Assembly: GCA_016711105.1 (NCBI GenBank)
Contig: JADJTO010000028.1
Coordinates: 1-24,429 of the forward strand
Length of the DNA: 24,429 bases
Reading direction: 5' to 3'
Source: Micropruina sp.
GTDB taxonomy: Bacteria > Actinomycetota > Actinomycetes > Propionibacteriales > Propionibacteriaceae
Of the stretch, positions 15,172-22,506 are shown piece by piece (position 1 is the stretch's first letter; the number at the start of each line of letters is the position of its first letter). The notes under the pieces were generated by a model. That model ran no database searches. It saw nothing but the letters and a program-made list of their open reading frames with translations, and was not told the DNA's origin. Position numbers and translations under genes: made by a program.

Positions 15172-16425
15172 TCACAGAGCCGCGTAGAACCGCCCGAACT
15201 CCCGCTCCATCACCAGCCGGCCAAGCTTGCGGTACTCCTGCTCGACCGCCATCACGATCAGTTTCATCGTCACCTGAGTACCGTCCGCGGCGGCCAGATA
15301 GGCCGCGGTCGTCGATGCCGAGCGAATGTTGCCGCCGGCCATTCCGAAGGCCTCGGCGAGGAAGTCCAGATCGATGTCGTCGGCCAGTGGCAGCGGCGGT
15401 GCCAGGCAGCGGACCCAGAGCGCCCGGCGCAGCTCGGCGGTCGGTTCGGGGAAGTCGATGATGGCGTCGAGCCGGCGGGTGAAGGCGTCGTCGATGTTGG
15501 CCCGCAGGTTGGTGGCCAGCACCGCGAGCCCGTCGAAGGTCTCCAACCGCTGCAGGAGGTAGGCGCTCTCGATGTTGGCGTAGCGGTCGTGCGCGTCCTT
15601 GACGTCGCTGCGTTTGCCGAAGATCGCATCGGCTTCGTCGAAGAACAAGACCGCATTGACGCCGCCGGCCTCGGCGAAGATCCGTTCCAGGTTCTTCTCG
15701 GTCTCGCCGATGTACTTGTCGACGACGGTGGCGAGATTGACGGTGTAGAGGTCGAGGCCCAGGTCTGCGGCAATGACCTCGGCCGCCAGCGTCTTGCCGG
15801 TGCCGGAGTCGCCGGCGAACAGCGCCGACACCCCGCGCCCGCGGCCTCCGCCCCGGCGCATCCGCCAGTCTGCGAGCACGCGGTCGCGGTGCCGTGCCCG
15901 GGCCGCGAGGTCGGTCAGCGCCCGATGGACGGTCCGGTTCACCACCAGGTCCTCCCAGTCGACCTCGGGTTCGATCCTCCGGGCGAGCCGCTCCAGGCCG
16001 GCAGCATTCTGGGCCCGGACGCCGCGGCGGAGGTCTTCGGGTGTGATCACGCCGTCCCGCAGCCGGGCTGAGACAGCGGCGGCCTCAACGGCCCGCCGGA
16101 CCTGGGCCGGACCGAGCGCGAGGTGCCCTGCCAGCGCGGCCGCGTCGAGGCCGGCGGTCGCCTCGGGTCCAGCCGCCGCCAGCTGTTCGGTCCACAACGC
16201 CAGCCGGTTGCCGACGGTGAGGACGGGTGCCTCCACCATCAGGGGGTTGGCGCTGGACCACTGCGGATCCCAGGTGGCCGCACCGACCAACAGCAGCGGG
16301 ACGCCCGACTCGGTCAGCCAGCGGATGATGTCCGGATGGGCATCCGCGAGGTGCTCGACCGGGCCGGCGACCAGCCCGGCACCGCGGAGCAGGGGCTTCG
16401 CGGACGGCGAGCCTGGCGACCGCAT
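15172..16425 (-). CDS. CIS AAA+ ATPase, C-terminal fragment with ATPase domain (Afp15-like)
   Basis: This frame holds the whole AAA+ module of the gene that starts at 17206. Walker A GDSGTGKT lies at 15813-15790 and Walker B AVLFFDEAD at 15654-15628. The sensor-like VLATNLRANIDDAFTRRLDA supplies the arginine-finger region, and FGMAGGNIRSASTTAAYLAA the sensor-2 helix. Contractile injection loci nearly always carry one such Cdc48/FtsH-type ATPase (Afp15/PVC15), required for assembly in Photorhabdus-type systems. The ATG at 16425 has no ribosome-binding site and falls inside continuous homology, so it is not a real start. One extra C in the run at 16392-16395 explains the split from the N-terminal fragment. 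The rejoined product is about 676 residues, the usual family length. Confidence 0.85.
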   Translation of the reverse strand: MRSPGSPSAKPLLRGAGLVAGPVEHLADAHPDIIRWLTESGVPLLLVGAATWDPQWSSANPLMVEAPVLTVGNRLALWTEQLAAAGPEATAGLDAAALAGHLALGPAQVRRAVEAAAVSARLRDGVITPEDLRRGVRAQNAAGLERLARRIEPEVDWEDLVVNRTVHRALTDLAARARHRDRVLADWRMRRGGGRGRGVSALFAGDSGTGKTLAAEVIAADLGLDLYTVNLATVVDKYIGETEKNLERIFAEAGGVNAVLFFDEADAIFGKRSDVKDAHDRYANIESAYLLQRLETFDGLAVLATNLRANIDDAFTRRLDAIIDFPEPTAELRRALWVRCLAPPLPLADDIDLDFLAEAFGMAGGNIRSASTTAAYLAAADGTQVTMKLIVMAVEQEYRKLGRLVMEREFGRFYAAL

Positions 16426-17206
16426 GCGGCTCGGGCAGTGCCGCGAACCGGGTCACGTTGAGAACCACCGCGCCGAGCCCGGCTTGGGCCAGGGCTGAGG
16501 TTGCCGTGGCCACCCCGCTGCCGGCCAGCCGCTCCTTCAGATGCACCAGCCTCACCCCCGCGAGCAGCGCCGCTGCCAGTTGCGCCGAGAGCGGCGAGGC
16601 GTAGCCGTCGGCGTCCGCGAGCAGCGAGGTGAGGGCCGGGTCGGGAGTGTCGTCGCCGAGCAGGTGCGCGACCACCCGGTCCGGCACCCGGAGCGCGCGG
16701 GTGAGCAGGGGTCGATCGGGATCCTCGAGGAGGATCAATCCGTGCCGGACCAGGGGTCGGCTGGACTCCAGCCTGCCTCGGACGTCCGCCGCCAGCGGGG
16801 ACGCTCCAGCCAGCTGGAAGGCCAGTCCGGCGGAGACCCGACGCCTGCTCACGTCGTCGTTCAGATAGCCGTAGAACCGTTCGAAGCGGACGTCCAGGTC
16901 GGGCAGCACGGCGATCACCAGCAGGTCGACGTCGAGTGGGGTCAGCCCCGCGTCCCGGGCCAACCGGAGCAGCCGGGCGCCGGGCCCCGCCGCCTCGTCG
17001 AGGGCACGCACTGGTTCCGGATCGACCGCCATGGGATTGTCGGGATCGCCCTCCAGCAGGTGATCGACGACCTCGTCGGTCAGGTAGAGGCCACGGAACG
17101 GGTCGTCGGGCGCAGGATCCACGGCGCGTCGTTCCGCGATCAGTGACCGGACGCGCTGCTCCACCAAAGCTGAGCGGCCCAGCAGATGGCCGAGCGAGTC
17201 GATCAT
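16085..17206 (-). CDS. CIS AAA+ ATPase, N-terminal fragment
   Basis: The true start of the AAA+ gene is ATG 17206, overlapping the DUF4255 stop by ATGA. About 272 residues are natural: MIDSLGHLLGRSALVEQRVR, YLTDEVVDHLLEGDP, LTPLDVDLLVIAVLPDLDVR, FERFYGYLNDDVSRRRVSAG. This is the N-terminal region characteristic of CIS ATPases (Afp15), thought to bind the particle or its cap. Beyond about 16392 this frame turns Arg/Gly-rich and the true coding passes to the 15172-16425 frame. Whether the indel is real or a sequencing error decides whether the cell has a working ATPase. Confidence 0.8.
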   Translation of the reverse strand: MIDSLGHLLGRSALVEQRVRSLIAERRAVDPAPDDPFRGLYLTDEVVDHLLEGDPDNPMAVDPEPVRALDEAAGPGARLLRLARDAGLTPLDVDLLVIAVLPDLDVRFERFYGYLNDDVSRRRVSAGLAFQLAGASPLAADVRGRLESSRPLVRHGLILLEDPDRPLLTRALRVPDRVVAHLLGDDTPDPALTSLLADADGYASPLSAQLAAALLAGVRLVHLKERLAGSGVATATSALAQAGLGAVVLNVTRFAALPEPHAVARLAVREAPAPRCRAGRRPGRAPRGCPSGHHPLADRVGRPAAVGRCGHLGSAVVQRQPPDGGGTRPHRRQPAGVVDRTAGGGWTRGDRRPRRGRAGRAPRARSGPGPAGR

Positions 17207-18021
17207 TCGGTCCTCTTGATGATCAACCTCCGACGGCGGATCGAGACGCGGGAACCAGTGGTCGCCCCCGGTCCGCGGATCAGCTGCGCGGGCTTACCGG
17301 CACGGTTGGGCTCTTCTCCCGGCGCATGACCCGCGGCCCCGCCGGCCCTGTCGGGACCTTCTCCTGGCGCCTGCCCCTCGGCCCCGCCGGCACTGTCAGG
17401 ACCGGACGGTTCGCCGGAGAGGCCCACCGTCTCGGTGCCCGGGAAGCCGCCTGATCCACCGAAGCTGAACCTCGGTGGCGCCATCACCGGTGGCCCCAGC
17501 GGGAACTGCTGCCCGGTATTGATCGGGGCGCTCACCACGACGTCGATGGACGGTTTGAGTTCACCACCCAGCGCCGACCAGACGTCCGCAAAGCCACGAT
17601 CTTCTGGCGGCGGCAGCCCGACCGTCAGGGGGACCGGCAGGCCCAGCTCCGCCAGGGGGCCGGAGAGCAGGTTGGCCGGCAGTGCGTCGTACCGCAGGAA
17701 GGCCCCGAGCAGTGCGGACAGCAAGCGATGCTCGTCCTCGGGCCGCTGCGTCCAGGCGGTGACCAGGTAGGACAGCTTGAAGTGGCGCGGCGGCAGGTGC
17801 CGACCGATCACCCGCGTCTGGTCGGCGTTGTATTCGTTGAGCACGCCGCGCTCTCGGCGCCGCAGATCCTCCCGAATGTCATAGAGGTAGACGTCGACGG
17901 TGGGCACGGTGCGCCGCCCGGCCCAGTCCCGGGTCGGGGCGTCGAAGACGACGTCTACATCACGAATGCCTGACTCTCGCTCGATCAACGCGCGGAGTGC
18001 GGCGTCCACCTCGTGGATCAC
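17203..18021 (-). CDS. DUF4255 CIS tube-cap/tail-terminator protein (Afp16-like)
   Basis: The DUF4255 (Pvc16 N-terminal) family starts with VIHEVDAALRALIERESG, which is why I take GTG 18021; an upstream ATG at 18105 would add 28 residues with no family match. Further family features are VDVVFDAPTRDW, VDVYLYDIREDLRRRE, HFKLSYLVTAWTQRPEDEH and LLSALLGAFLRYDALP. In Afp and PVC this protein caps the distal end of tube and sheath and fixes particle length. The conserved domain covers about residues 1-185. The tail is Gly/Pro/Ser-rich with two 15-residue repeats (AGGAEGQAPGEGPDR; AGGAAGHAPGEEPNR) and a basic end, SIRRRRLIIKRTE. It is coupled to the ATPase by ATGA. No strong Shine-Dalgarno sequence is visible before GTG 18021, so the start is moderately secure. 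Confidence 0.85.
   Translation of the reverse strand: MIHEVDAALRALIERESGIRDVDVVFDAPTRDWAGRRTVPTVDVYLYDIREDLRRRERGVLNEYNADQTRVIGRHLPPRHFKLSYLVTAWTQRPEDEHRLLSALLGAFLRYDALPANLLSGPLAELGLPVPLTVGLPPPEDRGFADVWSALGGELKPSIDVVVSAPINTGQQFPLGPPVMAPPRFSFGGSGGFPGTETVGLSGEPSGPDSAGGAEGQAPGEGPDRAGGAAGHAPGEEPNRAGKPAQLIRGPGATTGSRVSIRRRRLIIKRTE
17297..17403. repeat. 45-bp tandem repeat in the DUF4255 gene tail
   Basis: Two full 45-bp units (17297-17341 and 17342-17386) and a partial third (17387-17403). They encode a 15-residue Gly/Pro/Ala-rich unit and keep the frame. They lie outside the conserved domain, so copy number probably varies. Confidence 0.7.
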
Positions 18022-18134
18022 GGGGTAAGTCTGGCGTCGGCCCGACCGAAGGACGACCCGTCGGGGAACCTCGGGGAGGGCAACCAAGGCTGCCTTATCG
18101 GGCATCCACCTACACCTACCCCGGCGCTCGGCGT

Positions 18135-18147
18135 TACGATCCACCTG
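18135..18147 (+). promoter_or_regulatory. Possible -10 element and leaderless start of the membrane-protein gene
   Basis: TACGAT at 18135-18140 fits an actinobacterial -10. The GTG at 18147 falls 7 bases downstream, just where transcription would start, and no Shine-Dalgarno sequence precedes it. This suggests a leaderless mRNA. No convincing -35 is seen. The 125-base spacer 18022-18146 separates this gene from the divergent DUF4255-ATPase operon. Confidence 0.35.
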
Positions 18148-18488
18148 TGGTCGCCCCATTGATCCGCCTCGACGCCGAACTGACCCATGTGCAGCCCGGC
18201 GAGCAGGCGCGGGTCACGGTCACGATCACCAATCCCGGCACCATCATCGAGGGCTACCGGCTGGAGGTGTTGGGGCCCGCGGCCGCCTGGTCCCAGGTGG
18301 TCCCAGCGGAGGTGTCGGTCTACACCGACAGGGCGACCACGGTCACGGTGGTGTTCTCCCCACCGGGCGGATCGGCGGTACCGGCCGGCAGCTACGCCTT
18401 CGGATTGATTGCCCGCTCGATGGTCAACCCCAACGCCAGCGCGGTCGCCGAAGGTGACATCGAGGGGGCGAACCTCGTCCGCCTGTAG
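18147..18488 (+). CDS. N-terminal domain of CisA-like CIS membrane protein (ends at in-frame TAG)
   Basis: GTG start; the text APLIRLDAELTHVQPGEQAR, VTVTITNPGTIIEGYRLEVL and AGSYAFGLIARSMVNP is an Ig-like beta-sandwich of the kind found at the front of actinobacterial membrane proteins. The TAG at 18486-18488 interrupts it (ANLVRL, stop, AKIVPVTSKG), and the same frame goes on with a second matching beta-sandwich. A single base change (for example GAG to TAG) or a read error explains this. The whole gene is probably 18147-19924, about 590 residues: two cytoplasmic beta domains, one TM helix, FnIII, CBM9-like. That order and its place in the CIS locus recall CisA of Streptomyces, which links the cytoplasmic particle to the membrane. 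Confidence 0.6.
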   Translation: MVAPLIRLDAELTHVQPGEQARVTVTITNPGTIIEGYRLEVLGPAAAWSQVVPAEVSVYTDRATTVTVVFSPPGGSAVPAGSYAFGLIARSMVNPNASAVAEGDIEGANLVRL

Positions 18489-18503
18489 GCCAAGATCGTC
18501 CCG

Positions 18504-19325
18504 GTGACGTCCAAGGGAAGTCGGCGGGGCCGACACAGCGTCGCTGTCAGCAACGGCGGGAACGCGTGGGTCTCGTTGCAGGTGGGCGCGTCGGATCCCG
18601 ATGATCTCCTCGGCTTCGAGATCACCCCGGAGCGGCTCAGCGTCGCCCCCGGCACCACGGAAACGGTGTCGCTGGTGGCCGTGCCGAAGAGTCGGGTGCT
18701 CTGGGCGTTGTCGCCGACGCGCCTGCCGTTCCAGGTCGTAGCTGAGCGCCTCGACGTGCCGCGGGCGCCGACCCCGCCGGGAGGGGGCTACGGCGATCCG
18801 ACACGACCGGTGGTGGACGCCGCGATGAGCCAGAGGCCAATCCTGTCCGCCTGGCTCCTGCTGCCTGTGATTCTGTTGGTCATCCTGGCGGTGGTGCTGG
18901 CCAACTACATCAACAGCAGGCCGCAGCCGACCGTGCCAACGCTGGCACCGCGCGCCGCTCCGCCGAAGCCCAAGCTGAAAGTCACGGCCCTGACTGATAC
19001 CAGCGTGCGGCTGAGCTGGGATGCCATAGACCTGACTGAGGGCTACGACTGGCAGCAGGTCGATCGAACCGGACGGGACGTGGGCCAGGAGCCACAACGT
19101 GTGACGAGCGTCACCAGGGCCGACGTCCCCGAGTTGCCGCCCGCAACGAGAGTCTGCTTCCAGCTGCGAGCCGTCCGTGGCGGCGTTTCCGGTCCGTGGA
19201 CCGATCCTTCCTGCGCGACGACCCTTCGTCCACCGCCACCTCCGACTCCCCCGGCGACCATGCCGCCGGTGAGTCTCAAGCCTGTCCTGAGGGCCGCGCC
19301 GGGACGGCGACCATCGATGGCATAA
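18504..19325 (+). CDS. Middle part of CisA-like membrane protein: beta domain, TM helix, FnIII
   Basis: Same frame as the preceding fragment, after the TAG. The second beta-sandwich shows SVAVSNGGNAWVSLQVGASD and ITPERLSVAPGTTETVSLVA. One TM helix follows at about 18838-18915 (AWLLLPVILLVILAVVLANY). With no signal peptide ahead of it the N-terminal half should be cytoplasmic and the rest outside. The outer part begins with a Pro-rich linker and an FnIII domain (LKVTALTDTSVRLSWDAI, then RVCFQLRAVRGGVSGPWTD). Pro-rich text (PPPPPTPPATMPP) then leads to a frameshift at about 19290-19305, where one base seems missing, and coding continues in the 19196-19924 frame. The GTG at 18504 has no ribosome-binding site and is not a likely start. 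Confidence 0.6.
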   Translation: MTSKGSRRGRHSVAVSNGGNAWVSLQVGASDPDDLLGFEITPERLSVAPGTTETVSLVAVPKSRVLWALSPTRLPFQVVAERLDVPRAPTPPGGGYGDPTRPVVDAAMSQRPILSAWLLLPVILLVILAVVLANYINSRPQPTVPTLAPRAAPPKPKLKVTALTDTSVRLSWDAIDLTEGYDWQQVDRTGRDVGQEPQRVTSVTRADVPELPPATRVCFQLRAVRGGVSGPWTDPSCATTLRPPPPPTPPATMPPVSLKPVLRAAPGRRPSMA

Positions 19326-19924
19326 CCAACGACTGGAACTGGACGGATCCCGCGGCAGCGACGACGGCGATCCACAAGACTCCGAGGGCCAGGGGGACCA
19401 TCTACCTGATGTGGGACGTCGACGCCCTGTACGTGTTGGCCAGGGTTCGCGATCCTTCGCTCAATGCGCCCAGTCCACTGGATCGAAGCCAGATCTACCA
19501 TGGTGACGCCGTCATTCTCGAGCTCGGCGCTGGCAACCGGACGTACGCGAAAGAGAGCCTGGCCCGGCCCACGGACGCCTACTACATGTTCGGTCTCGGG
19601 TTCCCGATCCCCCTGATCGGCGTGATGGGGCCCAATCTGGCCGGCACGTCGTTTGATCCGCCGATGCGGGACGCCAGTCAGATCACGGCGGTCATGGTCC
19701 CTGCAGGCGACGGCTCCGGGTACGACCTCGAAGCCAGGATCCCCTGGACGGCCACCGGCCTCAACGACCACGCCGCCGGATCCGTCCTGGCCGCGAATTT
19801 CCTGATCAGCGATCGCCTGACCGACAGCATGAAGAATCGCGGCATGGTGTCCACCAACCCCCAGCGGACCCCGGAACTCCGTGCCCATCCGGCCTACTGG
19901 CAGGAGTTGCAGCTTCTCCCGTGA
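19196..19924 (+). CDS. C-terminal CBM9-like domain of CisA-like membrane protein
   Basis: Natural coding text begins near 19300 with TATIDGITNDWNWTDPAA, then TIYLMWDVDALYVLARVRD, YHGDAVILELGAGN, SGYDLEARIPWTATGL and VLAANFLISDR. This is the family-9 carbohydrate-binding/DOMON-like fold, recognisable by IDG-x(3)-DW, by the W-D-ALYV strand and by EARIPW. Outside the membrane it could bind cell-wall polysaccharide. The stop TGA is at 19922-19924. About 160 bases later a strong hairpin ends the unit. Confidence 0.65.
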   Translation: MDRSFLRDDPSSTATSDSPGDHAAGESQACPEGRAGTATIDGITNDWNWTDPAAATTAIHKTPRARGTIYLMWDVDALYVLARVRDPSLNAPSPLDRSQIYHGDAVILELGAGNRTYAKESLARPTDAYYMFGLGFPIPLIGVMGPNLAGTSFDPPMRDASQITAVMVPAGDGSGYDLEARIPWTATGLNDHAAGSVLAANFLISDRLTDSMKNRGMVSTNPQRTPELRAHPAYWQELQLLP

Positions 19925-20137
19925 GCTCCGCCCAAGTGCGCATTACGAGTCTCGGAGAAGGGAGTGGGACCTCACAGCCATCACCTGGCGAGAGGTGAGT
20001 TCTGGCGCGTCAAGCCCCGCGAGCGAGGTAGTGGTCGATGGCTTCGGCACCGGCCTCAGTGGCTGCCTGGACAAACATCGTCTGGCCGGTTCCCCCTCCA
20101 CGTGGGAGAGAGGGGGAACCGGGGCCCGCCTCGGGTC
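19925..20137. terminator. Convergent intergenic region with bidirectional terminator hairpin
   Basis: A 13-bp perfect stem, GGTTCCCCCTC core at 20086-20098 pairing with 20110-20122, has an 11-base loop. It lies between the convergent membrane-protein and GH1 genes and can serve both. No U tract follows, as is common in high-GC actinobacteria. Nothing else coding is seen in these 213 bases. Confidence 0.6.
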
Positions 20138-21010
20138 TCAGGACAGATCGTCCCCGTTGGACTCGATCACCTTCCGGTACCAGAAGAAGCTCTTCTTCTT
20201 GTACCGGGCCAGGTCGAGTTCGGAATCGTTGTCGCGGTTTACGTAGACGAACCCGTACCGCTTGAGGAAGCCCTCGTGGGTGCTGATCAGGTCGATCGCC
20301 GACCACGGGTTGTACCCGATCACCGGTACGCCACTGTCGGTTGCCTGCCGCATCGCATCGATGTGGTCACGTAGGTACGCGATTCGGTAGTCGTCCTCGA
20401 CCATGCCGTCGACGAGCTTGTCGTAGGCCCCGATACCATTCTCGGTGACCATCAGCGGCAGGTTGTACCGCGAGTGGATTTCCTGGAGCGTGGTTCGGAA
20501 CCCCAACGGATCGATCGGCCAGTTCCAGTCGGTCTTTGGGAACGCCGGGTTGAGCACGACCTGGCCAGGACCATGGATGGCGCCCGCAGCGTCGGCCAGG
20601 GTCTCACCCTCGACGTAGGTCACGGTCTCGGAGTGGTAATAGTTCAAGGCGATGAAGTCCGGCTTCCCGTCCCGCAGGACCTTCAGGTCGGCTTCGGTGA
20701 CGTCCAGCTGGTATCCCGAGCGTCGGATGAAGTCCTGCGCCAGAGTGTTGTACCGGCCGAACACTGCCGCATCCAGGTACAGCCAGTTGCGGACGGCATT
20801 CCAATATTGAGCGCAAAGCACGTCCTCCGCGGTGCCGTTGAGTGGCATGGCGAGGTGGATGTTGGGCGCAGGCCCGATCTTCGCGGTCGGCAGCAGTTCG
20901 TGGCACATGGCCATGACCCTCGCCTGTGCCAGCAACATGATGTGGTTGGCCTGGTAGAGCGGGTAGTCCTCCAGGTTCGCGCCGAGCACCTCCTTGGCGA
21001 AGATCGTCAT
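20138..21010 (-). CDS. GH1 6-phospho-beta-glucosidase, C-terminal fragment
   Basis: This fragment holds the catalytic nucleophile: LPLMVTENGIGAYDKL, with Glu at 20443-20441. The subfamily tail (NRDNDSELDLARYKKKSFFW, then YRKVIESNGDDLS) is typical of 6-phospho-beta-glucosidases, in which the Lys/Tyr-rich end helps bind the sugar phosphate. The enzyme splits phosphorylated beta-glucosides (cellobiose-6-P, salicin-6-P type) that the PTS brings in. One extra T at about 21039-21043 separates it from the N-terminal fragment; restoring the frame gives KYWLTINEQNIM, with the acid/base Glu in the NEQ. The complete gene is 20138-21497, about 453 residues, normal for GH1. Confidence 0.85.
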   Translation of the reverse strand: MTIFAKEVLGANLEDYPLYQANHIMLLAQARVMAMCHELLPTAKIGPAPNIHLAMPLNGTAEDVLCAQYWNAVRNWLYLDAAVFGRYNTLAQDFIRRSGYQLDVTEADLKVLRDGKPDFIALNYYHSETVTYVEGETLADAAGAIHGPGQVVLNPAFPKTDWNWPIDPLGFRTTLQEIHSRYNLPLMVTENGIGAYDKLVDGMVEDDYRIAYLRDHIDAMRQATDSGVPVIGYNPWSAIDLISTHEGFLKRYGFVYVNRDNDSELDLARYKKKSFFWYRKVIESNGDDLS

Positions 21011-21497
21011 GATGTTCTGCTCGTTGATGGTCAGCCAGTAACTTCACCCGGTCGCCGTAGGCATCGAAGATCACCCTGGCGAACTCGACGAAGGCGTCGC
21101 CGGTGGCCGGGTTGCCCCAGCCCCCCTCGGCGTCCAGAGCAGCGGGGAGGTCGAAGTGGTACATCGTGACGATGGGTTCGATCCCGTGCCTGCGGCATTC
21201 GTCGATCAGGTTGGAGTAGAACTCGACCCCCGCTTGGTTCACTTCGCCCCGTCCGTTGGGAAGGACGCGAGTCCAGGCGATGGAGAAGCGGTAGGCCTTC
21301 AACCCGAGTTCGGCGAAGAGCGCGACGTCCTCGGCATATCGGTGGTAATGGTCGGAGCAGACCCGGAAGTCAGGCGTCCCCGCCGGGACCTCCTTGACGT
21401 CCTGGACGCTGGGCCCCTTGCCATCGATGTCGCTTGCGCCTTCCACCTGGTAGGCGCTGGTGGAGGCCCCCCAGAGGAATCCGTCAGGCAGTGGCAT
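20604..21497 (-). CDS. GH1 6-phospho-beta-glucosidase, N-terminal fragment
   Basis: The natural text runs from ATG 21497 to about 21043: PLPDGFLWGASTSAYQVEGA, SDHYHRYAEDVALFAELGL, AYRFSIAWTRVLPNG, PIVTMYHFDLPAALDAEGGW. FLWGAxTxAYQxEGA is the GH1 N-terminal signature. The frame then breaks and reads shadow to 20604. AGGAAG lies 9 bases upstream. The ATG overlaps the end of the EIIC gene by 14 bases, so permease and hydrolase are one operon. Confidence 0.85.
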   Translation of the reverse strand: MPLPDGFLWGASTSAYQVEGASDIDGKGPSVQDVKEVPAGTPDFRVCSDHYHRYAEDVALFAELGLKAYRFSIAWTRVLPNGRGEVNQAGVEFYSNLIDECRRHGIEPIVTMYHFDLPAALDAEGGWGNPATGDAFVEFARVIFDAYGDRVKLLADHQRAEHHDDLRQGGARREPGGLPALPGQPHHVAGTGEGHGHVPRTAADREDRACAQHPPRHATQRHRGGRALRSILECRPQLAVPGCGSVRPVQHSGAGLHPTLGIPAGRHRSRPEGPAGREAGLHRLELLPLRDRDLRRG

Positions 21498-21897
21498 GTG
21501 CAGCTTCTTCCTGTTCGTGGACGTGCTCGGCGTGGGTCGCCTGTTCCTCGGCGTAGAGGAGTTGGTCGGCCTTACGGATGAAGGGGAAGTAGATCGCGAT
21601 CGAGATAGCCAGGATGACCACCTGAAGCAGGGCTGCCCGCCAGCCGCCGACGATGAAGCCGGACAGGATGGGCGGCATCGTCCACGGCGCCATCACGCCG
21701 GTGAAGAGGGGGACCATTCCCGACCACAGTGCGAAGTAGGTGAGCAGACCGCTCATCATCGGCGTGAGTATGAATGGAAAGACCAGAAGCGGGTTCATCA
21801 CGATCGGGGTGCCGAAGGTGACCGGCTCGTTGATGTTGAACGCGGCTGGCGCGATGGCCAGCTTGCCCAGGGCCTTGTACTGGGAGGCCTTGGCCTG
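21484..21897 (-). CDS. PTS lactose/cellobiose-type EIIC, C-terminal fragment
   Basis: Natural text: AKASQYKALGKLAIAPAAFN, INEPVTFGTPIVMNPLLVFP, PMMSGLLTYFALWSG, PWTMPPILSGFIVGGWRAAL and IYFPFIRKADQLLYAEEQ. The FNINEPVTFGTPIVMNP motif is the substrate- and phosphate-site loop of lactose/cellobiose-type EIIC. It is joined to the 21798-22472 frame by one missing G at about 21893-21896. The tail is His/Glu-rich (HAEHVHEQEEAAHATA). Confidence 0.8.
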   Translation of the reverse strand, partial: QAKASQYKALGKLAIAPAAFNINEPVTFGTPIVMNPLLVFPFILTPMMSGLLTYFALWSGMVPLFTGVMAPWTMPPILSGFIVGGWRAALLQVVILAISIAIYFPFIRKADQLLYAEEQATHAEHVHEQEEAAHATA

Positions 21898-22472
21898 AAC
21901 AGCATGTAGACAACGATGCCGATCGTCATGCCCGCGCCGGTCATGCTGATGAAGTTGTCGAAGAACTGCTGGGTGACAATGCGGCCGCCGTTGGCGATAG
22001 TGAGCTCTTTGCCGGAGTCGATGATCACCTGGTTGGCGGTGGCGTTCGCGGTGAGCATAGGGGTGACCACGCCGTAGACGAGGCTGGTGCCGTGGATACC
22101 GAAGAACCAGAGGAACGGGACCGCCATGCAGATCACGATCACGCCGCCGAGGGAGTCGGTCAGGCCTTGCAGCGGGATCTGCAGGCTCGTGTAGATGGCT
22201 TGGAAGACGGTGGTGTTGAAGCTCTTGAAGACGCCGTACACGATCATTGCCAAGGTGAGGATCGCGGTGCCGGGGATGAGGGCTGTGAACGAGTTGACAA
22301 CAGCCGGCGGCACGCCGTCCGGTAGCTTGACGACGATGTTGCGCTGCAGAAGCCAGGTGTAGATCGCACCGGCGAGCTCGCCGACGATCATGCCCTCCGC
22401 GCCGGTCCAACCCATGTTGACGACGTTGGAGACGGTGACTCCGGACGCGGCGTCAGTGACGTTGAGGTCCAT
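21798..22472 (-). CDS. PTS lactose/cellobiose-type EIIC, middle fragment downstream of the IS
   Basis: Natural text from NVTDAASGVTVSNVVNMGWT through IVGELAGAIYTWLLQRNI, LPDGVPPAVVNSFTALIPGT, VPFLWFFGIHGTSLVYGVV and MTGAGMTIGIVVYMLF. The multiple TM helices and the VPPAVxxSFxALIPG and FWxFGIHG motifs are diagnostic of this EIIC family. The apparent ATG at 22472 and its first codons come from the IS terminal repeat, not from the original gene. The frame breaks at about 21895. The protein carries substrate across the membrane while EIIA/EIIB (not in the window) phosphorylate it. Confidence 0.8.
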   Translation of the reverse strand: MDLNVTDAASGVTVSNVVNMGWTGAEGMIVGELAGAIYTWLLQRNIVVKLPDGVPPAVVNSFTALIPGTAILTLAMIVYGVFKSFNTTVFQAIYTSLQIPLQGLTDSLGGVIVICMAVPFLWFFGIHGTSLVYGVVTPMLTANATANQVIIDSGKELTIANGGRIVTQQFFDNFISMTGAGMTIGIVVYMLFRPRPPSTRPWASWPSRQPRSTSTSRSPSAPRS

Positions 22473-22486
22473 CGGAATTTGTCAAG
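22463..22486. repeat. Left terminal inverted repeat of the IS
   Basis: TGAGGTCCATCGG, then a divergent 7 bases, then CAAG. It pairs with 23998-24020. Read on the minus strand it supplies an ATG at 22472 in frame with the remaining EIIC sequence. Confidence 0.6.
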
Positions 22487-22506
22487 GCGGGTGAGGCCGG
22501 TGGGTG

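Noticed and set aside
11121..18488. Amber codon reassignment or programmed read-through to explain the two in-frame TAGs
   Set aside because: TAG ends the sheath and chaperone-like genes normally, so recoding in general is excluded; substitution or read error is simpler.
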